From Chloroflexota bacterium (GTDB lineage: Bacteria; Chloroflexota; Dehalococcoidia; Tepidiformales; Tepidiformaceae), in assembly GCA_021823905.1 (NCBI GenBank), contig JAKALX010000022.1, positions 1 to 16,963 on the forward strand: a DNA stretch of 16,963 bases. The letters are read 5' to 3'. Shown one piece after another: positions 14,075-16,963 of the stretch. Made by a program: the position numbers and the translations under genes. The number at the start of each line of letters is the position of its first letter. Position 1 is the stretch's first letter. The notes under the pieces were generated by a model. The model worked only from the letters and a program-made list of their open reading frames with translations. It ran no database searches and had not been told where the DNA came from.

Positions 14075-15459
14075 CGCGGCGGCTCCAGGCGGGTCTCGCG
14101 AGTCAACGGGCGAAAGCGTTCAACTACAGGTACTCCGGCGGGCGCGGGACCAGCACCTGCCGTGCGTTCGCTGGGGAATTGCTGCCATCGCCGACCAGTC
14201 ACGGGCTGCGTGACACGGGTGCTGTAGGGTGTGAGAGGCGCGGGGATGGCCACCGCACGGTAGAGATCGAGGGTGCGGCGAGCGACAATTGGCCAGAACG
14301 TGTGACGACCGTAGTCAAAGGCCTTCCGTTCAAGTTCAGCTCGAAGCCCTGAATCGCCCAGGATCCGGTTGACGCCGTCGGCCAGAGCCTGCCTGCTCCT
14401 GAAGCCGACAAGGATGCCGCGACCTTCCCCGAGTACCTCGGCCGCGTGCAGATAGGCCGTGGAGACGATCGCCCTGCCCGCACCGAGGGCGTAGGCCAGC
14501 GTGCCGCTGGTGATCTGGTCCGGGTCGAGGTAGGGAGTCACATAGACGTCCGTGGCGCGCAGGTACGCGACGATGTCCTCCTGGGCCAGGTACCGGTCGA
14601 TGAACCGCACGTGCTTCGAGAGACCGAGGGACTCGACCAGTATCGCCAGTTTGTCGCGGTAGCTTTCGCCCGAGGCGCGCACGAATTCGGGGTGTGTGCG
14701 ACCTAGAATGAGGTAGAGCGCTTCGGGATATCTTGCAGACACTGCCTGCATCGCCCCGATCGCGTACTCGAGCCCCTTCCGGGGATCGACCAGCCCGAAC
14801 GTCGCAATGACCGTGCGCCCTTCCAGCCCCAGCTTCGCCTTAGCCTGTTCTCGGTCGGAGGGTGGCATTGGCGGTACCCCGTGGGGGATCACGCAGATGC
14901 GGCTCTCCCGCAGGCCGTACTCCTCTACGAGCAGGCGCCTGGCTGTTTCCGCCATCACCACTACCGCCGCGCTGCGCCGGCCGATCCTTTGGACGGCCGA
15001 ACGGTGGGAGGGGTGAGGCTCGGGCAGGACGGTGTGCATCGTGGTGACGACGGGCTTGCGCACTGCATCGAAGAAGGGCTCCAGGTGGTCCACAAACCCG
15101 CCATTCCAGGTCCCATACAACCCGAACTCATGTTCGATAGCGACAACGTCGACGTTTGACCGCGTCAACTCCTCCGCGGCTGCCTGGTAGCTCGCGGGAT
15201 TGCCCTGCTCGATCCGCCATCGGACTTCAGGCCCGTAGTCGTGGGCAGGCGAGCGCTGGTCGATGGCCGCCCATGAGACCACTGCCGCGGGGTCTGTGGC
15301 CAGGACCGAGCGCGCAAGGTCGCTCGTGAACGTAGCGATGCCGCATTGCCTGGGCGGGCAGGTCGCCACATAAGCAACGGAGATGGGCGCGGGAGCGAAA
15401 GATCGGGGCCTGTACGCCGAAGTGGCGGCGCCGCTCACGAGGGTCGAGGCGTGTCCCAT
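14071..15459 (-). CDS. GT4-family glycosyltransferase
   Basis: 462 residues, GT-B fold. The N-terminal acceptor half contains ISVAYVATCPPRQCGIATF, VDVVAIEHEFGLYG and VVTTMHTVLPEPHP. The donor half has VIPHGVPP, ATFGLVDPRKGLEYAI, LYLILGRTHPE, RFIDRYLAQEDIVAYLRATDV in parts, and TSGTLAYALGAGRAIVSTAYLHAAEVL, where GT4 enzymes place the acidic EX7E-type donor site (here partly altered). The last 60 or so residues are Pro/Arg-rich and probably disordered. Start ATG at 15459 has GGAGG (complement of 15466-15470) 6 bases upstream. It overlaps the next gene by four bases and is the first gene of the likely operon. Sugar donor and product are not readable. Confidence 0.92.
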   Translation of the reverse strand: MGHASTLVSGAATSAYRPRSFAPAPISVAYVATCPPRQCGIATFTSDLARSVLATDPAAVVSWAAIDQRSPAHDYGPEVRWRIEQGNPASYQAAAEELTRSNVDVVAIEHEFGLYGTWNGGFVDHLEPFFDAVRKPVVTTMHTVLPEPHPSHRSAVQRIGRRSAAVVVMAETARRLLVEEYGLRESRICVIPHGVPPMPPSDREQAKAKLGLEGRTVIATFGLVDPRKGLEYAIGAMQAVSARYPEALYLILGRTHPEFVRASGESYRDKLAILVESLGLSKHVRFIDRYLAQEDIVAYLRATDVYVTPYLDPDQITSGTLAYALGAGRAIVSTAYLHAAEVLGEGRGILVGFRSRQALADGVNRILGDSGLRAELERKAFDYGRHTFWPIVARRTLDLYRAVAIPAPLTPYSTRVTQPVTGRRWQQFPSERTAGAGPAPAGVPVVERFRPLTRETRLEPPR

Positions 15460-15481
15460 ATAACCCCTCCGATGGGAGACT

Positions 15482-15518
15482 GGGCTAACTCTGACGTCGC
15501 AGCCGCTGAGTTAGTCCC
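15482..15518 (-). promoter_or_regulatory. Inverted repeat upstream of the glycosyltransferase operon
   Basis: CTAACTC (15485-15491) is complementary to GAGTTAG (15508-15514) around 16 bases. GGG (15482-15484) and CCC (15516-15518) extend the match with one unpaired base. A third GAGTT lies at 15520-15524. It ends about 22 bp before the start codon region of the GT4 gene, so it could be an operator dyad or an mRNA leader hairpin. The rest of the 323-bp gap 15460-15782 holds GC-rich short palindromes and no supported gene. Confidence 0.4.
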
Positions 15519-15782
15519 TGAGTTGGAGGTGTGATGCGATTAGACCGCCGGGCGGCGCCGACCGCCGATGGCCGCTAGACCCAACATGCCGGGCCGGCGG
15601 CCTACTCTGGGGGAAAAGGGAAATGGCGCTTACGAGAGCCCGTGTCTGGCAATCATCGACCCCGTCGTCTGTCCGAAACTAGCAGACCGGCGGGAGACCA
15701 GGGGGAGTCTTTGCGAACAAACGTCTCAACCGTCGAGTTGGATCCACGGCGATGCTCAACGTGACACGCCGCGCACGATGCG

Positions 15783-16796
15783 CTACGTCCCGTCGACGAT
15801 TCCCCGGTACACGCGGATGTAGTCGTCCACCATTCGATCGGCCGAAAAGCGGCGCTCTACGTGCGCGCGGCAATCGCGTCGGTCGATCTCCGTGATCCTG
15901 CTCACCGCTATAGCGGCTGCCTCGACGCTTTCGACCAGAAAGCCCGTGGTCCCATCGACAATGATCTCGGGCATCGAGCCCCGCGGGAACGCGATGACCG
16001 GCGTGCCGGTGGCCATGGCTTCCACCACAGAGAGGCCGAATGGTTCCTCGAAGCTGATGAGGTGAAGCAGAGCGAAGGCGCCGCCGAGCAGCTCGTCGCG
16101 ATCCTCGGGCCCAACCGAGCCGGCGTACCGGACCCGGTCGCCATCGACGAAGGGCGCGATAACCTCGCGAAAATAGTTCTCGTCCTGGATGATGCCAGCG
16201 ATAACCAGCTTCCTCCCACAGCGGCGCGCCACTTCGATCGCCTCCCGCGCGCCTTTCTCGGGGTGGATGCGGCCGAAGAAGAGCAGGTAGTCCCGTGGTT
16301 CCCCGCGAAAGGTGAACTCTTCCAGAGGGATCCCGTGGTAGACAGTCGCCGCGTAGTCCAGGCTGGGATGGCGGTCGGCCTCGCTGATCGAGACGTAATG
16401 GCCGATGTCGTTATAGGCGCGAAAGACGGGGAGGATGCGCTCGGAGGAGAAGCCGTGGATGGTCGTCACGACGGGCGTCTTGACGAGGCGGCTGTACGTG
16501 AGTGGCAGGAAGTCGAAGTGGTTATGCAGCAGATCGAACTCGCCGGCTCGCTCGAACGCAGCCGCGATGTGCAGCCCCTCGTAGACTTTGGCGTCGATCG
16601 ATCGGTCCTCGGAGTAGCCTGTCGGCGTCACCGCCACCAGCCGCGCTGACGTCACTGAATCGGCAGTGGCGAAGAGCGTGACGTCAATCCCGCGCCCGAC
16701 AAGCCCTTCGGTCAGTATGGAGACGATGCGTTCCCATGGCCCGTAGTGCCGCGGCGGCACGCGCCAGGAGATCGGTGCGATCATGCCTACGCGCAT
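15783..16796 (-). CDS. GT4-family glycosyltransferase
   Basis: 337 residues, GT-B fold, complete. The N-terminus MRVGMIAPISWRVPPRHYGP with WERIVSILTEGLVGRG is the usual nucleotide-fold start. Further marks are FDLLHNHFDFLPL, VVTTIHGFS, VYHGIPLEEF, LLFFGRIHPEKGAREAIEVA and the donor-site block FEEPFGLSVVEAMATGTPVIA followed by GSMPEII, with the EX7E glutamates present. It lacks a signal peptide or membrane segment, so it probably acts on the cytoplasmic side. The RBS is weak (AGGTG about 10 bases before the ATG). It is distinct from the GT4 at 14071 and separated from it by 323 bp, so it is probably transcribed separately. Likely role is transfer of one sugar to a glycolipid, glycan or small acceptor; the specificity is unknown. 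Confidence 0.93.
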   Translation of the reverse strand: MRVGMIAPISWRVPPRHYGPWERIVSILTEGLVGRGIDVTLFATADSVTSARLVAVTPTGYSEDRSIDAKVYEGLHIAAAFERAGEFDLLHNHFDFLPLTYSRLVKTPVVTTIHGFSSERILPVFRAYNDIGHYVSISEADRHPSLDYAATVYHGIPLEEFTFRGEPRDYLLFFGRIHPEKGAREAIEVARRCGRKLVIAGIIQDENYFREVIAPFVDGDRVRYAGSVGPEDRDELLGGAFALLHLISFEEPFGLSVVEAMATGTPVIAFPRGSMPEIIVDGTTGFLVESVEAAAIAVSRITEIDRRDCRAHVERRFSADRMVDDYIRVYRGIVDGT

Positions 16797-16811
16797 GGCC
16801 AGGCACCTGGC

Positions 16812-16958
16812 TCAGCGATGGCCGAGCTGCAAGTGACCGTGCTCACCGGCACGCCTTCGGTGGTGGTCCGGAGGGCTGCAAGCGAGAAGCCATTCGAGCA
16901 GTTCGGACACTTTCGCCGTGGCGACGGCCACGCAGGTGTCGGAAGCCCCGCCGCACAT
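16812..16958 (-). CDS. Possible short or partial reading frame at the window edge
   Basis: A minus-strand frame is open from the window end to a TGA at 16812-16814, with an ATG at 16958. It encodes about 48 residues (CGGASDTCVAVATAKVSELL at the N-terminal side, His/Arg-rich at the end). It stops 15 bp before the GT4 start. It may be a small gene, the 3' end of an upstream gene, or chance in GC-rich DNA. No family was recognised. Confidence 0.2.
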   Translation of the reverse strand: MCGGASDTCVAVATAKVSELLEWLLACSPPDHHRRRAGEHGHLQLGHR

Positions 16959-16963
16959 CCGCA

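Noticed and set aside
15545..15600. GC palindromes resembling a terminator after the second GT4
   Set aside because: Very short loops or short stems and no T-run; expected by chance at this GC content.
15861..16649. Plus-strand frame opposite the second GT4 gene (262 codons)
   Set aside because: Antisense shadow of a well-supported glycosyltransferase, rich in Asp/Glu/Arg as expected from GC-rich antisense.

Overview
The window is a GC-rich bacterial chromosome segment of about 17 kb. Its codons favour G or C at the third position, and several starts follow clear GGAGG-type ribosome binding sites. The gene mix (NarL-type regulator, FliA/WhiG-type sigma factor, PAS-rich hybrid kinase, GGDEF/EAL proteins, CpaE-like ATPase, GT4 glycosyltransferases) suits a free-living environmental bacterium. 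Chloroflexota or Actinobacteriota is my guess, but nothing here fixes the phylum. No rRNA, tRNA, CRISPR array, transposase or integrase was recognised.

Left part (1-9.0 kb) is a signalling block. It opens with the 3' part of a NarL/FixJ response regulator (+). Next is a FliA/WhiG-type sigma factor (+) behind a structured leader (about 849-975) that resembles a class-I cyclic-di-GMP riboswitch. A membrane protein with a degenerate GGDEF domain (-) follows, divergent from a 1348-residue hybrid histidine kinase (+) with about 8 membrane segments, 5 PAS domains, HisKA, HATPase and a receiver. Convergent to the kinase is a membrane GGDEF-EAL protein (-) whose signature motifs are intact. The block therefore has a probable c-di-GMP-metabolising enzyme, a probable non-enzymatic GGDEF protein and a possible c-di-GMP-responsive leader on a sigma factor gene. 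The circuit joining them is inference.

Middle part (9.0-11.8 kb): a stand-alone OmpR-type winged-helix protein (+) is followed 32 bp later by a CpaE-like ATPase (+). The ATPase has a receiver-like N-terminal region without a phospho-acceptor Asp, and its 3' end is out of frame. A stretch of about 300 bp without a convincing gene follows, then a YihY/BrkB-type membrane protein (-) that is frameshifted and truncated. Either the sequence has indel errors here or this section is decaying.

Right part (11.8-16.8 kb, all minus strand) is a glycan-related cluster. Transcribed from 15459 downward are a GT4 glycosyltransferase, an alpha/alpha-barrel-like protein, a sugar-nucleotide transferase and a phosphomannose-isomerase-like cupin, with overlapping ends that suggest one translationally coupled operon. 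A second GT4 (15783-16796) lies upstream, across 323 bp of non-coding DNA that carries a strong inverted repeat.
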